In this document: in pieces, positions 22,160 to 35,200 of the stretch | How the letters are laid out: each line of letters starts with the position of its first letter | Numbering within the stretch: the stretch's first letter is position 1 | Assembly (NCBI GenBank): GCA_033002965.1 | Contig: JAURVB010000740.1 | Coordinates: 1 to 64,000 of the forward strand | DNA length: 64,000 bases | From: Piper betle | Taxonomy: Eukaryota > Streptophyta > Magnoliopsida > Piperales > Piperaceae | Direction of reading: 5' to 3' | Notes under the pieces: generated by a model | What the model was told of the DNA's origin: nothing | The model's database searches: none | Seen by the model: only the letters and a program-made list of their open reading frames with translations | Made by a program: the position numbers and the translations under genes

Positions 22160-24395
22160 TCACTGGTTCAGAAACCTACGGAGGCCTATCTTGTTGCCGA
22201 TCTTCTTAACATCGTCTTGTATTTGTTGCCTATACTCCTTGAAGCTAAACTGCTTATACATGGAAGGCTGCCGACAGCTCTGGATCACAGTGTCATAAGA
22301 TGGGCACATGAAATATGCCACCGAGAGCCTTTCCTGCTCCGACTGTACTACTACTCGATGCTCAACACTTTTGTAAAGACCATTGCTCCAAGCCTACATA
22401 AATCAATAATAAACTGAGTTAGTTTGCTACCCAAAACCGGTTATTATCAGATATATCTCGTATATCATATGTTCTTTACCTGAAAAAGATCACCAATGTT
22501 GACAACCAGAGCTTCAGAGTTGGGTTTCACGGTTGCCCACCTTCCATCCTTGAGAAGTTGAAGTCCGCCAACCTGGTCCTGGTAAAGTATGGTGAGGAAG
22601 TCGCTATCGGTGTGAGGTACTAAGCCGAAGACATCAAGGGAGAGCGGGCATGGTGGGTATCTGTTCAACCGGAGATAGCATGTGTTTGGTGGGCAATTTT
22701 TGACAAAGTAATCTGGCTTGTGTCCTAAATTTTCTGCAAGTATCCCTACTAATCTTTGTGCTAAGCCAGAAAATGCACTAGAGAGATCTTCTATAGCTTT
22801 CCTGCAAATCAATCAACAACCACCAAGTACCGTTTGAGTCAATATATCATCCATTTTATGAGTTAAAAACCATTTTTTCGTAGTGGGGATAGAAAATAAA
22901 AGCAAGATAGACAATTCAAGTTTGAGTCTTTGAGCTATGTAAAACAAAGAGAAAAACAAACAAAGATTTAATCCATGGCATTGTCCAACCAAACAAAGAG
23001 AAAAATCATGTGTTGTTTTTAATGTTCCTCGAGTAGGAAACAAGCCTTCACGTGTCTGTTGTCTTCAAGCTACAATTGAAGGGAAGAGCGGACACAGACG
23101 TTAAGTTATAAACAGTGTCCACAATGTGAGAGGGCTTCCCTGGCTGGTGCAAATGTTCCAAAAGCAAAGTTATGTCGTCCCAAATTGTTTAGTCGGGGCA
23201 TTCTTTGCCCTCAAATGCATCTTCCACACGTGAGGTTTCCAATTGTTAGCTTCAAATTTCAGAAAATTCCATAGGTTCATGCAATTACATATAACCAGAA
23301 CAATCTCCAAATTTACTGTAGCACTGCATGTTAACTAGAGGTAACACTGAGCAATAGTTATATACATAGTGGCACCTCAATTATGCATGCAGAGTTACAT
23401 CTACAGATTGAACATTGTTGAAGTTGGTAAGAGTACACAAAATTTTTCTTTGCTCTGGTCCTACGGTCTTTAATTCATCTTTAAATATAAAGCACTCATC
23501 TGCGCATCTAATATATCTATATATCTCTCCCATCAATGGATATAAATCATTTTCCATGCAATTGTGTGTTGTAGAAGAACTTAAACATAGGCCAATAATT
23601 GATAATAATTTTTCTTTGCTCTGGTCCTACTGTCTTTAATTCATCTTTAAATATAAAGCACTCATCTGCGCATCTAATATATCTATATATCTCTCCCATC
23701 AATGTATATAAATCATTTTCCATGCAATTGAGTGTTGTAGAAGAACTTAAACATAGGCCAATAATTGATAATATCAACATGGAACATTATAACCCACATT
23801 TTCACTATATATTAACCATAATATGATTTTTTGTCACATGAAATTAAATAATCAACATGCAATGAGAAAGAAGCTAGCATGCAGGGTATACATGCATATA
23901 TACAGACCTTAGGCTATGGGGGTGCTCTCCCTCTCCATGCTCGGCCAAGCCACCGCCGCCGGCTGCCAGTGGGATATGGTAGGCCTCCGACCAAGAGAAC
24001 TGTTGCAAGGAAGTGGCGTTGGGAGCTCCCCACCGGTAGCTGTCGGCGGAGAAGCCGGGGAGGCACTCTCCATTCTTCTTCTCGAAAGGCCGGCCGAACA
24101 GCGTCCTCTGTTCCTTGAAGATACCCTCCAAAAGCTCCCTGGCTATCCCATGGTTGCAAACCTGGAAGAACCCCCACTCTTTGGAAGCTTCGGCGATGTC
24201 CCGCTTGCACCTTTGCATCTCGGCCTCCCCGTGCTGCAGCCGGCCGAGGTCAATCAACGGCAGACTCTCGGCCGAGTACTCCCCCTCGGCCACAACCGGC
24301 GCCTTTTGCTTGCTCTTCTCCTTGCCGAAGATCAGTGATTTGTAGGTGTTTTCCAGAGGTGGGTCGGCGTCCATTTTCATGGGCATTGGCTGCAT
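22160..24395 (-). CDS. GA2ox: Gibberellin 2-beta-dioxygenase, C20-GA class
   Basis: Three exons on the minus strand: 24395..23908, 22801..22480 and 22393..22160, with GT-AG introns, giving 347 aa. It is a 2-oxoglutarate/Fe(II) dioxygenase: N-terminal DIOX_N region (PLIDL at 46-50, EWGFFQVCNHG at 73-83), iron ligands His226 and Asp228 (PHTDSDFL) and His282 (EHRV), and 2-oxoglutarate-binding Arg292/Ser294 (RLS). SYRWG at 119-123, SWSEA near 134 and NTCYLRLNRYPPCP place it with the GA2ox7/8-type enzymes that hydroxylate C20 gibberellin precursors and so inactivate the hormone. Length fits the family (about 330-350 aa). I took the first in-frame Met; others follow at residues 4, 6 and 8. The first intron carries a 166-bp tandem duplication. 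The enzyme is expected to be cytosolic. Confidence 0.95.
23441..23772. repeat. 166-bp tandem duplication in GA2ox intron 1
   Basis: Two head-to-tail copies (23441..23606 and 23607..23772) differ at only a few positions. They begin AATTTTTCTTTGCTCTGGTC and lie wholly within the first intron. Confidence 0.9.
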
Positions 24396-26330
24396 CAAGA
24401 AAGACAGACGAAAACAAAAGAAGTTGTAGCTAAGGGAGGGAAATTGGAATAAGAAGAGAGAGAAGACAAAGGGACGAGAAACGAGATGTGCGTAGTTTTT
24501 GTCGTTCAACAAAAGGTTTACCGCATAAACATCTCCGGATTGCAAGGTGAAGAGTTTCGACGCACACGCCATTTTTGGTGCGGATATGTTAATGATTGGC
24601 TGCTCTTTGTCGTCTCCCCCAATTACAAAAACCCAGAAGCTATCTGCAAAATGATCAATGCTCCAAAACAATGTCAATGCAATACTGGTGATGCCCAAAC
24701 AAGATTGATACAATCTACATATTTATAATAATCGATAGGAATATGACTAGTATAGTAAGTCTCATGCATGCAAAACTGTATCTTCCCTGACAACCACGTA
24801 CCCTGGCTCACCCATTTGAAGATTAATGTTAAAAACTAAATAAAATGTCGTAAATTAGGTAACATATTGCGGAATCGAAGATCTTTTCACAAGGAACACT
24901 CTTCACGTATGAAAAAAATTATAATGTATACCTTAAAATCTTTAAATCTCAATAAACACTAAGAAAAACTTCTCAATTGTTTTTTTCATACCAGTTTACT
25001 TTTAACTCTATGTAAGAGGTATTAAATATAGGCAATAATTTCTTTTTTGTAAATAAGGTTCAATTAATGCTCCTAAACATTAGATAAGTTAAATAATTAT
25101 ATCAACATTAAAGTACAGAGATTCGGTACAAGAATTTAATTCATGATATCAAAAAATAAACATTTCTAATAACTAATTAATTCATATACATAAATTTAAT
25201 TCGATGTTCTCAAACAGTGGATAATATCTACAAACTACATCCAATTATAAATGTGAGAATGAACTGTTATAAGGTACATTGACTACTAATTTTGTCTTAT
25301 CAGTGAATACAGTATTACATCTAGCTGCATCCTTTTGAGGATTGATGTGAGAATGAATTTCTGGAAAGGTATGATTGGCTACTGCTCTTGTCAAATCAAT
25401 ATTCCACCCACTAATGGATAATTCTTTGTGAAATATTACTTTCCCAAGAAGTGTATTGAAGGTTTATCTTGATTAAAATTTCGTTCTCACGCTTGGTCAG
25501 ATATTGTGCATAGCAGCACATCTGTCGTGGCTTTCTACATGCCTATCTGGTGGGTGCATATAGATATAAATATATATATATATATGATGACGATGACGAT
25601 GATAAATTGACAAGGCTAGCTGTGGAAAGTTCAAAACGTCGCCTTCTTCCTCCCAATTTGCGACTTAGTATTTTAAAAAGGATCCGACCGACAAGCATTT
25701 GCAATCAATCAATCAACTCTATGAGGAGTTCATAACTGGCAATGGATCATTTTATTTAGTGGGTACTCTTATCTTTCAATATATGTTCCGGAAAGGAATT
25801 AAGTGGTGCAATTCTATTGCTAGCTAGCTTACCAGGTTTTAAAGGATAAGGTGCAGAATATAGTCTGAAATAACAGATGAAAAAGAATCGTCGTGTAAAT
25901 TAAACTTTGGATCTATAATGCAATGGCAGCGTCAGCAACATGTCCTACATCGGTTAGGTGCCGAGCAGGCAACATCAACGTCTTCTCTAGTAAGTAAGCC
26001 GACTCGACCTTCCCCTACACACATGCAAACCCCACAAGAAATGGACGTCTGAGATAACTGCATGTAGACTAACAACCAAATAGGGCATTCACATCAATTA
26101 GTGTATATGAACAAGAAGAAGAAATATGACACTATTGGAAAATTATGTATCAGAGTACTACACTATACATCAATTAGTGTACATGCGCGAACATATATAG
26201 AAAGGGTTGCTCTTAACTAATTAAGATACAAACATGTACATAGGCACATATATTTTATTATATAAGTACTGCACTTATATGATTTATTCCATGCAGAATA
26301 TGGAGCTGGTGAAGGAACAGTATCCGGTAA
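24396..26330. other. Upstream region of GA2ox
   Basis: AT-rich intergenic DNA. It includes a short (AT)n tract followed by GATGAC repeats near 25570-25600. No gene was recognised. Confidence 0.5.
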
Positions 26331-27830
26331 ACTATGAAAACCCATGACGAGGACAGTGAAGAATAAGTGACCCTTTAACAACATCTATAATAGCAATGGA
26401 ACAACAAACAGATCCACAATCACCCAGAAAGGATGAGGGAAAGAGAAGGGAAATGATTGACTTACAAATGAATAGGAGCAGAAGGATGGGAGATTCCAGC
26501 ATAGGAGAGGAGAGGATGTGAATGGAAGATACCACGGGGAGTGGTACTTATAGGTCCCTTTCCATTCAATGATTAGTATGCTGTATCAAAGGGAGAGGAC
26601 GGGAGCAGCTCCATTGAGGATTGAGATTCTCTGGTTCTAAACAAGAACACGCGGCCAGAGAAAACATCAGACACCCTTCTCTCTTCGGTACGATTTTCGG
26701 AAAGAATACTACCATGTACAGCTCTTTACCCTTTGCTTGGGAAAACTGCGAGGAGAAGGTGGTGGCCATGCTCAAGCGCGACTCAAATATACATATTGCA
26801 TATGGGATATGGCCCTTTGTTCGTGAGACCTTCTCCTATCCCTCTTGTCCCAGCTTGGTAAGCCAATGGTCACCACGTGAAGTAGAGGCCTATTTCTCTC
26901 TTGCAATGGATTAATTTGCAATACATAGAAGTTTTATCATACAAGGGCCGGCCGTGGCCATCCGCTTTAGCTGCTTTAGACATTCGTGGCCAAATGGCTT
27001 TACAAATCGTCAGAGCCTGACAACAAATTGCATATATATGTATATGAATTAACAACGTATTAATACTGTACATGCATCACAAAATCATGTTGGATAGAAT
27101 TTGAACTGATCAGGAGTATCATAGTTAATTTGTTACAAATGTAATCATGTCAACTATATATAACATGCAAGAGCTAGCTTTACAAGTTAAATTGATTAGA
27201 CATTATAAATATATGCTTGAAATATTTGGGCGTTGCCAGGATGACTAATTTGAGGAGATTCCTTGCCAGATATGTGTGGAACACTAGGAAGGAAATTGGG
27301 AGGTGCTTCCTTGGTGACCGACCATTCGTTGCAGATAACATCGGGGCCACGAAGAGGGAGGCACAGCCATTTAAGCTGGCTGTTGAGGAGGGGTTATCAG
27401 ATAGAATGTGGAATTAGCAAATGTCGATGCACAGTTTGAATGATGATTATTCAAACCTTTGTTATGTACCCTTTTATGTGGACGAGGCCACGTTGATGTG
27501 ATCTTAGTCATTTTTGCTGGTGCCCATCACTTGTCTCTCCGAGGGCTGAGACGGCCAGCCATGGGGCCACTGCATGCGTGAAAACTTGAATATACGTATT
27601 TGATCAGGGAGTGGCCACGTTATAGTACGCCCTTCTCTCTTCTTTATGTATTCATTCCACTAATATTCTCACCTACCGAGAACAATGAACATTACTCTGT
27701 AAACAATATTTTCAACCTTGTGATCAATGGGTAGTACTTCACTTGTCATTATGCTGTAAACGCGCTCGTCTTTGCTTCGTGTAAATATACAGATATTTGT
27801 TTCTTTTACCCGAGGATGAATGGAGACATG
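26331..27830. other. Region with unsupported short ORFs
   Basis: On the minus strand a TATA-like CCTATAAGTACC near 26545-26556 precedes a short ATG reading frame (about 26503) that encodes a hydrophobic start (MLESPILLLLFI) and then runs into a donor-like GTAAGTC. This might be the first exon of a small secreted peptide, but no convincing second exon was found. A 66-codon plus-strand ORF at 27217..27417 has no recognised similarity. Neither is called as a gene. Confidence 0.25.
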
Positions 27831-28070
27831 TTTGGGTATATATGGATCGGAAAATTTTTTAAGAAGTCATTTTAAAAAGAAGTCCCTCAAAGCCCACTAA
27901 TCAAAATAACCTATTTCAATAAAATATATAATTTATAGGTAATTAGTTACTAAACTTAATGACTGGTTATTTCCTCCAAAATAATCAATGGGCTGTTTTG
28001 ATTGGTGGGTTTTTAAGGGGTTTTTTTGGGTGGCTTCTTAAAAAAAAATTCATACGATCACCAACCAAAT
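27831..28070. mobile_element. MITE-like element with ~80-bp inverted termini
   Basis: The left end (TTTGGGTATATATGGATCGG, then AAGAAGTC and CCACTAATCAAAATAACC) is matched by the inverse of the right end (TTTGGTTGGTGATCG, then AAGAAGCCACCC and CCACCAATCAAAACAGCC). That leaves about 80 bp at each end with moderate identity around a short AT-rich centre, some 240 bp in all. No clear TSD was seen, so the superfamily is undetermined. Confidence 0.6.
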
Positions 28071-29462
28071 TAGTGGTGGGAAGCAAAATAATTTCTTTGT
28101 GTCTACAGACAATATACGAAACCAAGGTAACGTCATGCACAGTACTATATGTTGGTAATCAGAGGTGACCGCGCATATAAACAGGTCTTTAGCTGGTGTA
28201 ATCAGGATAAGCTCAATGTCAATGCCGCACAATACTAAAAATAAAAAAATTGTCACTTCCCTCAATATATCAGCCTTGGAAAAAGTCCCAGATACTAGTT
28301 CCGTCCGTCTTCGTTTTATGCTTGGCAGTCTTCTCTTGGAAAAAAAGTTGAGCGTGCTTTTCTCGAATTTTTTCAATAGTGTAATAATGATAATTGGTTC
28401 CTAGTTGCATGTATCATATTTTTCATTGTTATTTTAGTTGTATAATGTGTTGCAGGGACCAGATGCGCTTCCCACCCAACTTAGGGTTTGGTCACATACT
28501 TACATGTTTATTGGGCCCATGAAATTGATTCATTAATTTTATCCTATTCCAAGCCCAACTTTGTTACAACTTTAAGGTCATAAGACTTTACCGCTTTAAT
28601 TTTATATATAAATTCTCATTAAATATAAATTAGATAAATTCTCATTAAATAATTAGATAAATTATAATAATTTAATATCTTGAATATAAGTTATGATCGA
28701 CTTTAAAGATAAATCCAATTTGAATAAAAGATGAATTATAATTATTTAATTTTTATTTTAATTTTTAAGATAATTATACATACTCTTATTAGTAAGAAAT
28801 TAAAAATTAATATTAGTCAAATTATAACCCATGACATTATACCTTAAAAGATTTTTTAAAAAGAAATTAAATTTAGCGATATTTGACCCTGTGACTTTCT
28901 GCAGGAGATATTTTTATTATATTTTTAAGATTTTTTTATATTTTGATTGACTAATTTTTTTACTTTTAATCTTGAACGAGTATTTAATTTTTTTATTAAT
29001 AAGAGTTGATGGAGATATTTAACGAAACAAACACGACTAAAAAATATCAAAAGGGAACATTAGTGAATTAAAGGAAATGTGAAAATAGAAATATAAAGTA
29101 ATATTGGAGGCAAAAAGTGAGACATTAGCAAGTGGAATGAGAAAAGATATTAATTAAAAGTACCTAATACAATTGGGGTCGAAATCAAAATATCATTTTT
29201 AGTAGAACGTTAATTTTAATTCATGAATTAGCATCTTTGGTTAAGTTGATTTGGCTTCACTGGTCCAATGTGTTAATTATTATTATTATCTATATTAAAA
29301 TTAATATGATTTGCAATCAACATTATCGTTCTCGGTATGTACATCTAATTCACAAGTTTCACTAACCCCGGAAACGAATTTCCTGGTCGGGGAATTGTGA
29401 ACGTTCAAGACACGAGCGCGAGCGGCGTCGTCTCAGATCCGTCCCTCCGACTCTCGCCGGCG
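28071..29462. other. AT-rich intergenic region upstream of the DnaJ gene
   Basis: No gene was recognised. 28620-28800 is an inverted copy of the AT-rich dispersed repeat also seen at 4150-4390 and 48900-49335. The last 80 bp before the ATG are GC-richer and probably 5' UTR. Confidence 0.5.
28620..28800. repeat. AT-rich dispersed repeat, copy 2 (inverted)
   Basis: The reverse complement of this stretch (ACTAATAAGAGTATGTATAA, then AATAATTATAATTCATCTTT) aligns with 49145-49290 in order. Confidence 0.6.
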
Positions 29463-32400
29463 ATGGCTCCGGCTGCCACCGCCGCCGCCACCGTCTCTCT
29501 CACCTTCCTCCTCCTCCTCCTCCTCGTCCATCTTCCTCAAACTCGTTCTATCTACTGCGACGAAGACGACTGCTATGATCTCCTTGGGTACCACCATCCC
29601 CCGACCATCTTCGTCCTTTTTTTGTCTCTCTTCAAATTTGATTCATTACCTTTTCTATTTGGCAGTGTTTCCCAGAGTGCTAATGCGTCGGAGATCAAGA
29701 AGGCGTATTACAAGCTCTCCTTGAAATAGTATGCTTGCTCTTTTCGATCGTCGGATGGTGGATTCTGTTTTTTGTTCGATTTGATTGATTTGGTTGATTT
29801 TGAACTTGTAGCCATCCCGATAAAAATCCTGATCCGGATTCGAGGAAGCTGTTCGTCAAAATAGCTAATGCGTATGAGGTGATTGGATATTTCTATGTGA
29901 AAATTGCATATTTCTGTGTTAATGTTACAATCACAGGAAGTTTTTTAGGTAGTTGTGTTCACAATGAAGCGTGCTGTCTTTTTTCTCTTTTGTCCTTGTT
30001 AATTTGGGATGAGATAGTCTTTTAGCCCGTGATAAAATTTATATGATTGTTGCAGATTTTGAAGGATGACGCTACTCGGGAGCAGTACGATTATGCAATT
30101 GCTCACCCGGAGGAGGTAGAGGATCGTCTTTGTTTATAGTTCAGTCGTGGGTAACTTTATGGTCATGATGCTGATGTATGTGAAAGTTGGCATTTCTCTT
30201 ATCTCAAAGCAAATCAAATTGCGTGAATATAAAATTTTATTTTGATTTGATGGAATGCTAACATTGAACCTGCATTATTACATTCTGGGAAAGTTTGTTG
30301 TGATAAGGCTTTTGTTTTGTTTGTTAACATTTTCTTCTATTTCGCAGGTCTTTTACAACACTGCTCGATACTATCATGCATATTATGGACATAAAACTGT
30401 AAGCCTATGTATTCATTTCCTTATTCATTTGTTTGTCATTTTATGCAATCTTGGCTAGTGGCTCTCAAGGTATTCAAATTTTTCACTATATTATTCATGA
30501 CCACAAATTCTTTGTTGTAGGATGCACGAGCGGTTATACTGGGCCTTCTTTTGGTTTTATCTGCATTTCAATATTTGAATCAGTGGACTAGGTATACACA
30601 GGTACTGATGCATCCAGAGAATTGCTTAGTATTTTTGCTTCTTTATTTTGGGGTGGTTGCATGTCTTGCCATCGCAAATCAAGCTGTATTCTTAAGTTTG
30701 CATGGTTTTTCTGAAATGTTAAAACGTTAAAAAAATACAAACAAACATTGTATGGTTTGGAGCGATCAGAATGAAACGAATTTAGTTCCCACCTGGAATG
30801 CCTGGAGATAAACATAGCTTAAATTAAAACTTTCGAAGCTTGGAAAGACTGGCATAAGGCTGCATGGCTGGAGCAATTCCTCTCTGACATCAATTCCATC
30901 TCATGGACATATCTAAGCTATAAAATTTCATGTGTCTTCTGTCAGTTTTGTCTTTGTTATAATTTTCTATACAGCCAAGAGTGTTCATATCCAGACAAAA
31001 GCATGCTATTGGAACAGCTGGAATATTTGCTTCTGTTTGCAGGAATGTGTAACTGACCAATTCAGTCACAGGTGCCTCTCAAGAATATGGGTGCAAAGTT
31101 TTGACACTTAAAGCACTTAATAAAAGACCCAAGATATGGAATATATGTCGTGTATTACTTATTGGGTCTCAGAAATGAAAGATTTAGAAAATGCCTCTCT
31201 CATCCTCTTTGTCTTATCACGGGACTGTTATTTGTTAACTTTACAAAGGAGTTGCTTTTCGGTTGGGTTTTGCTTGTTCACATGATTTCTGTATAATGAT
31301 TTAGTGCAATCCATTAGCAATTACTTTTTCTCTTACTGCAGTGAGCTCGATACAAAAGAAGGGATGCTTCTCTTCTTTTATCTAGTTAGCTGCACACTAT
31401 ATGTGTCAATATTTGGCGTGTAGAACTATGGTTATATGCTATCTGCGGTATCTTTTGTCTTTGTTAGGCCATCAACATGGTAAAGAAAACTCCAGCTTAC
31501 AAGAATAGGCTACGTGCACTTGAGCTTGAAAGACACGGAGGGATAAGTAGCAAGAAAAAAGGAAGCAAGCAAATTGACAAGTGAGAGTTCATATTGGATG
31601 TCTGATTTAGGAAGTCACCATGTGGTGGGCACAACATATGATAAGCATGTTATGTTTTTTTGTCAACAGTAAGAAAATTGAGGAAGATCTCAGCAAGGAA
31701 CTTGACCTACAGATCCAAGGAGCAGACAAACCTTCTATGTGGAATATACTGGCAGTCCAGTTTTTACTGTTGCCATATACCATCGGCAAGGTGTGTGTAC
31801 GGTTCTTTTATCAGATGAAGGTCTCCCTTTGGTGGTTTGTTGCTTCAAAACTTAGCATATACTGTATTAATGATATGTTGTTTCAAGTACTTGAAGGACT
31901 AAGATTTTGAATTGCTCCAGTTGTGTCTGTGGAGAGGCATGTGGTTGTGGCGATATCAGGTGAAGAAAGCTCCGTACACCTGGCAAGATGCTTGTTACTT
32001 GACACAAAAGTGTCTCAAGGTGCCATATCATGCATGGGCAAATGTTGGTAAGTTGTAACCACTTGCTTGTTAGTGTATCTTTCTTTAATATATTAGAGGT
32101 CCTATATATCATGCTTCGAGAAACCTGACATGCAGATTCTACATGATGTGAGGAATGGTCAGTGTACAGTGTGTAATCTCGTAAGTTTGCCTGCATAGGC
32201 ATGCCTCATCTGCTGAACTACTATTCACAATCCACAGTTGCTGGTCTTTCCTATAAATAAGCGATGAAACTCTAATCAACAAATTCAGTTGATCTATTGC
32301 TGACGACTTTAGTTTTCACGAAGGTTACTATCTTGTTTTCCTTTCAATTGATTAGTGATGATTATGTTCAGATGAGCCCACAAAAGATGAACTTGTCCGA

Positions 32401-32475
32401 AAGCGCTTATGGGAGAAAGCCAACATGGAAAACTACTTGTCTGATATGAAAAAGGAATCAAAACGCAGAAGATAG
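29463..32475 (+). CDS. DJC50: ER-membrane J-domain protein, DNAJC25 / DjC50 type
   Basis: Ten exons join in frame with GT-AG introns: 29463..29587, 29666..29728, 29812..29878, 30056..30115, 30348..30398, 30521..30601, 31468..31580, 31670..31790, 31921..32047 and 32372..32475 (303 aa). Residues 1-29 form a hydrophobic signal/anchor. A type III J-domain follows (about 35-100) with YDLLGVSQSANASEIKKAYY and the essential HPD triplet at 64-66, then SRKLFVKIANAYEILKD. Two more hydrophobic segments lie at about 124-140 and 211-235. The C-terminus is basic (KKESKRRR). This layout and length match the DNAJC25-like proteins of plants, which recruit Hsp70 (BiP) at the ER membrane. Intron 6 is large (about 870 bp). 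Every catalytic and structural motif looks intact. Confidence 0.93.
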
Positions 32476-33332
32476 AAAAGGTGTTTTGGATTTGGATGAG
32501 ATGAAGGCCAGTTCAAACTTCAGCTACCCTGGTACCTTTTCAAGGAATTTCTCACGAGAAGAGTAGTTGCAGTTGCTTTATGGAACAAATTTTGGGTTAT
32601 CTGGCATACTTAGAAAAAATTCAACCTATTTTAGGGGGATGTATACGGGGTAGACGACTGATGAGGTGCTTCATTAAGTCAGGCCGAACAGCTGCTAGTT
32701 GTGTCCATTAGCCAAGTGAAACTAACTCTGGCTATTGAAGATGCTTTGTTTCTAATTCCTGAATATATGATTCTTTACTACTCTCACCATTGATAGAGAA
32801 ATTATTACTGTTTTTTTTAATGCTATAATCCACTTCATCCATATTCCCCTCAAGTTTGGACCCATTAAAATAAGGTTTTTTCTCTCTTTTGGTTCATATA
32901 CTGGCAACTCTTGCAACTCCTTTCATGGAGGGCTATATGGGAGTGGAGAAGTTGGATTCTGTTTTAAATAAATTTTTTTTCAAAGCAAAATATTTAAATT
33001 TTTAGCATCTATTGAATTCCTTAAGTAAAAAATCAAAGTAAAATATTCATGGTTGTACGTGAGTTCTTTCTTGTCGTTTATATTTGCTTAGAAACATCTT
33101 AGTTAAATTAAGTTGGAGTTGTATTTTCAATTGTGTCAAATTAAGCTTAATCTTTGGAAAAATTTGCAAGTCAAACTAACAAAGGGGCAGCATGAAAACA
33201 AAGACTACTTGCAAGCACTTCTGATGCACCATTTCTTAGAATTCTAGTCATGAGTGTAATTTCAATGAGGAAGGCTCCAGCTTTTTCCGGAGGGGGAACC
33301 AATCCCCTCTCCTCCCTCGTTTGTTGCATTTC
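32476..33332. other. 3' flank of the DnaJ gene
   Basis: Probable 3' UTR followed by AT-rich intergenic DNA. No gene was recognised. It ends at the TSD of the large hAT-like element. Confidence 0.5.
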
Positions 33333-33599
33333 CTCACCATCCATGATGCACGAATCGGCCGATTCCGTGCGGAATCGGCCAATTTAAATCAGATCGGCAT
33401 CGCGCCGATCCGATTTCGGGGCCGACTCGGTTGGCCCCGAATCGGCCTCAGAATCGGCCGAGTTCGGCCGATTCCGACCGATTTAACTCAGAATCGGAAT
33501 CGGCAGATTTAAATCGGAATCGGTTTTTTTATGAAATTACTAAAATACCTCAGATATGTTTTTTATTAAATTATTTAAGCATGGGTAAAATGGTAATTT

Positions 33600-34030
33600 G
33601 GATTTTAAAAACCTAAAATCAAACCCGCTCCCCCCACGCCACCGCCGCTCGCCCGCCGTCGCCCCGTTTCCGCCCTCCGCTGTGCTCCCCGACTCCGGGC
33701 TCCCCGCCGACCGGGCTACCGACCTCGCAACGTCGCCGCCAACGTGTGGCCGGACCGAATCGGGCTGTGACGCATGAATCACCTCCGACTAGCTACCGGC
33801 TCTGGGCCGCCTCGTCGCCGGCTGCGGGCTGCCGACTGTTCGTTCGACCGGGCTGCCGACATCCTCCGACATCGCCGCCGCGAGACTCGCCGCCTACCGG
33901 GCCGGCGGCGGCGGCGGGGGTAAAGAGTGGCATTCTCGTAATTAAAAGTTGACTCGAGTCTAACTCGAGTCAAAAATAATAATTAATTCTAAATAATTTA
34001 AAAAAATCTTAAAAAATATTTAAAAATATC
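33600..34030. repeat. LTR-derived module inside the hAT-like element
   Basis: A GC-rich block is followed by TTGACTCGAGTCTAACTCGAG and AAAATAATAAT. The same order is found near 37600-37700 and 45400-45500 in the family-A LTRs. It looks like a fragment of a related, older LTR carried in the element. Confidence 0.5.
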
Positions 34031-34139
34031 AGAAACTATAATACACAGAATAATATCAAAATAATATCAATACCCAATTTTAATATATTAATATTATAAA
34101 TTGTCAAATTATTATTGTTCGGGCGCGGGATCGTCCGCC

Positions 34140-35200
34140 CCCTCGTCGAATCGGTTCTAGGGTGTGATTCGGGTTTAAAGGTTCGGTGGGACCGAGGCGC
34201 CCTTGCCGAGCAAAGAGATAATGCGATGAAAATAGAAACAGTAAAATGACACACAGGGAATTTTTTACGTGGTCCCTTAGGGTTCAACTTGAATCCCTAA
34301 GTCAGTCCACGGTGAGATTAGTACTCACAATCCACTATTTCTCTGTTGATTTTTACAAGTTACACAAAACAGTGAATTTTTGCCACCGGTAAATCAATTC
34401 GCCTAAGATCTTTGACTCCAATGCCAATATTTATCCCCTTCTGCTTTTTAAATCCTTAAAATGACCCCACCAATGTGTCCAGAGCGTCCAAAAATAGTGG
34501 GGTAGTAAGTTTCGGCTCAATCCAAGATCTATAATGCCTTCAAATTATTTCTGGAACAATAATACACTGAACCGGGCCGTTCCGGGTTGGTTTAAACTAA
34601 ATAAATGTTGGACCGGACCGGATGGCGTGCGCAGGCTATCTTTCCTTTATGCGTACGCCAGCCTGCTTCTGGTATACGGTGCGCCAACTCGAATCCGGGT
34701 CACAGGGCGGGTCTCAGACACGATCACGGTTCCGGGTCTGTTCGCGGGTCTAGCAATTCGTGGGGCAGATGGATCTGATCACGGACCTGACAGGAAAGCG
34801 GACTCGGTCAGAGGTAAACGGGCACGACAGACCCGGCTACGGCGTGACGCGGCGGCGCTTTTGGGGCTCCGGCGGCGGCTTTTCCGGCCTCTGATGGTGG
34901 CGGAGTTCACCCAGAACTGTAGATCTCAGAATGCTTAAGGTCTTGGAGGTGGTCCGACAATCATCGGTGGCTCCGGTCGGTCGGTCGGATGTCGGAAAGT
35001 TAGATACTTTTCTGCACTTTTGTGCTACGCTGCTCCGATCGATCATTCTCAATTTATTTCCGGCGACCTCAGCGACGAAATCCGGCGGCTCTCGGCATGT
35101 TATTGTAGATCACTTCTCCATATTCACTTGATATCAACAGAAGGTCTGGAAACGACCGGCGCCGATCGAAAAACGGTCGCGAAATTAGCTCTCCGCGACT
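34140..35200. other. Interior of the hAT-like element, left of the Tekay insertion
   Basis: Mixed-composition DNA without a convincing gene. ORFs such as 34534..34938 lack splice signals and recognisable motifs. The last bases GTTTT (35201-35205) are the Tekay TSD. Confidence 0.45.

Noticed and set aside
26331..26556. Small secreted-peptide or miRNA gene on the minus strand
   Set aside because: A TATA-like motif and a hydrophobic start were seen, but no matching second exon, mature-peptide motif or known miRNA sequence could be found.
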